The notes beneath the pieces are model-generated. The model was not told the DNA's origin. It worked only from the letters and a program-made list of their open reading frames with translations, and did no database searches. A stretch of 31,718 nt of DNA from CAINEC01 sp046303115 (GTDB lineage: Bacteria > Bacteroidota > Bacteroidia > AKYH767-A > OLB10): positions 1 through 31,718 of the forward strand of contig JBKCGZ010000077.1 of NCBI GenBank assembly GCA_046303115.1. Reading direction: 5' to 3'. Of the stretch, positions 31,229 through 31,718 are shown one piece after another. The position numbers were made by a program, and so were the translations under genes. Position 1 is the stretch's first letter, and every line of letters starts with the position of its first letter.

Positions 31229-31718
31229 ATGAAAATATCTGCCACCTCAACATTAGTACTAAACTGGTCGGACAAATCCTTATGGCAATGTCAAGAAACC
31301 ATGAACTATAATGCACAACTAGATCTAAGTGAAGGTGAGCCTCTCTTTAAGTTATTTAGTGAAGAAGAATCTTTCATGCATAAGCAGGCCGTATCAGGAA
31401 GAAAATTTTTCATGAAAAAGAATGCGGTAGAATTCTTACAGAAATGTAATAACGTAAATCAATCAGGTCAAGTGATTATTCTCGCGGCTGGACTAGCGCC
31501 ACGTTCAGTTGAAATTGGTTCTCTTTTTCCTTCGAGTAGTGTATTTGATTTAGATAAATTCTTAATGGATGATAAGAGAGCATTAACAAACGGTAATCCA
31601 TGTAACATAAAATTTATTGAATGTGATATTACGGATATTGATGGATTAACAGAAAATCTGATTAAATGTGATTTCAAAATGCAGAACCCTTCTATTGCAA
31701 TTATGGAAGGCATTATCT
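31229..31718 (+). CDS. Class I SAM-dependent methyltransferase, LCMT/PPM1-like (partial, N-terminal part)
   Basis: A frame starting at an ATG at 31229 runs off the right edge with 163 residues visible. The SAM-binding motif I is QVIILAAGLAPRSVEIG (81-97), resembling the GxGLDxR loop of leucine carboxyl methyltransferase-like enzymes, followed by VFDLDK (105-110, acidic residue after strand 2), IECDITD (130-136) and MEGII (159-163), which matches the post-motif EG(V/I) of that family. These bacterial enzymes methylate small molecules, often polyketide or hydroxy-acid carboxylates; the substrate here is unknown. The classification is by motif layout only, as the C-terminus is missing. No clear TAnnTTTG promoter precedes it. 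Confidence 0.7.
   Translation, partial: MKISATSTLVLNWSDKSLWQCQETMNYNAQLDLSEGEPLFKLFSEEESFMHKQAVSGRKFFMKKNAVEFLQKCNNVNQSGQVIILAAGLAPRSVEIGSLFPSSSVFDLDKFLMDDKRALTNGNPCNIKFIECDITDIDGLTENLIKCDFKMQNPSIAIMEGII

Noticed and set aside
31468..31713. Minus-strand 81-residue frame at the right edge
   Set aside because: It is antisense to the methyltransferase frame, which has clear SAM-binding motifs.

Overview
The window looks like a chromosomal segment of a free-living, probably aerobic member of the Bacteroidota. It is AT-rich. Several gene starts are preceded by the Bacteroidota -7 promoter motif TAnnTTTG, in three cases with a TTG about 18-21 nt upstream. Family markers agree: a CarbopepD-regulatory/TonB-dependent receptor, a type III glutamine synthetase, a mitochondrial-type aconitase, an FGSR-type phosphatidylserine decarboxylase and a DUF4397 secreted protein. 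I cannot fix the order or genus. No rRNA, tRNA, CRISPR array, transposase or prophage was found, and most genes are housekeeping.

Layout. 1-422: start of a secreted DUF4397 protein, minus strand, cut by the window edge. 820-3544: EVE-domain protein and TonB receptor, tightly linked, ending at a bidirectional terminator shared with convergent glnN (GSIII, 3636-5822). 5823-6535: a gene-free, repeat-rich spacer. 6536-9274: potassium transporter kup and tlyA, minus. 9419-13107: aconitase, then an Atg22/UMF1-type MFS transporter. 13108-13449: a second repeat-bearing spacer. 13450-14305: a six-helix membrane protein overlapping a small winged-helix regulator. 14366-15094: an orphan LutA-like cysteine-rich protein whose stop overlaps that of eutC. 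15091-18499: a compact ethanolamine module eat-eutB-eutC, minus. 18588-19433: an EamA permease. 19480-22778: a minus-strand operon of a 6-pyruvoyl-tetrahydropterin synthase-like protein, folE, fabD and purB. 22872-24678: mqnB and a secreted VWA protein, plus. 24680-27064: psd, then a 553-residue protein fusing a CheY-like receiver domain to a complete glutamate dehydrogenase. 27168-29990: acyl-CoA dehydrogenase and a COG4324 aminopeptidase, minus. 30125-31084: a Sua5-type threonylcarbamoyl-AMP synthase, plus. 31229-31718: start of an LCMT-like methyltransferase, cut by the window edge.

How the genes fit together. Ammonia and glutamate metabolism recurs: GSIII assimilates ammonia, the receiver-glutamate dehydrogenase interconverts glutamate and 2-oxoglutarate, and eat-eutBC imports ethanolamine and releases ammonia and acetaldehyde. 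The three loci are far apart, so coordinated control is only a hypothesis. The most unusual item is the receiver-glutamate dehydrogenase: every phosphorylation-site residue of the receiver and every catalytic residue of the enzyme is present, which suggests phospho-control of a central metabolic enzyme. The ethanolamine module has no shell genes, no reactivase, and an EutC without the N-terminal extension that targets it to microcompartments, so it points to cytosolic ethanolamine use. Three spacers carry copies of a non-coding element built on CGTTTGTAAACG, and several carry 16-bp AAATTAGCACA-type low-complexity repeats.
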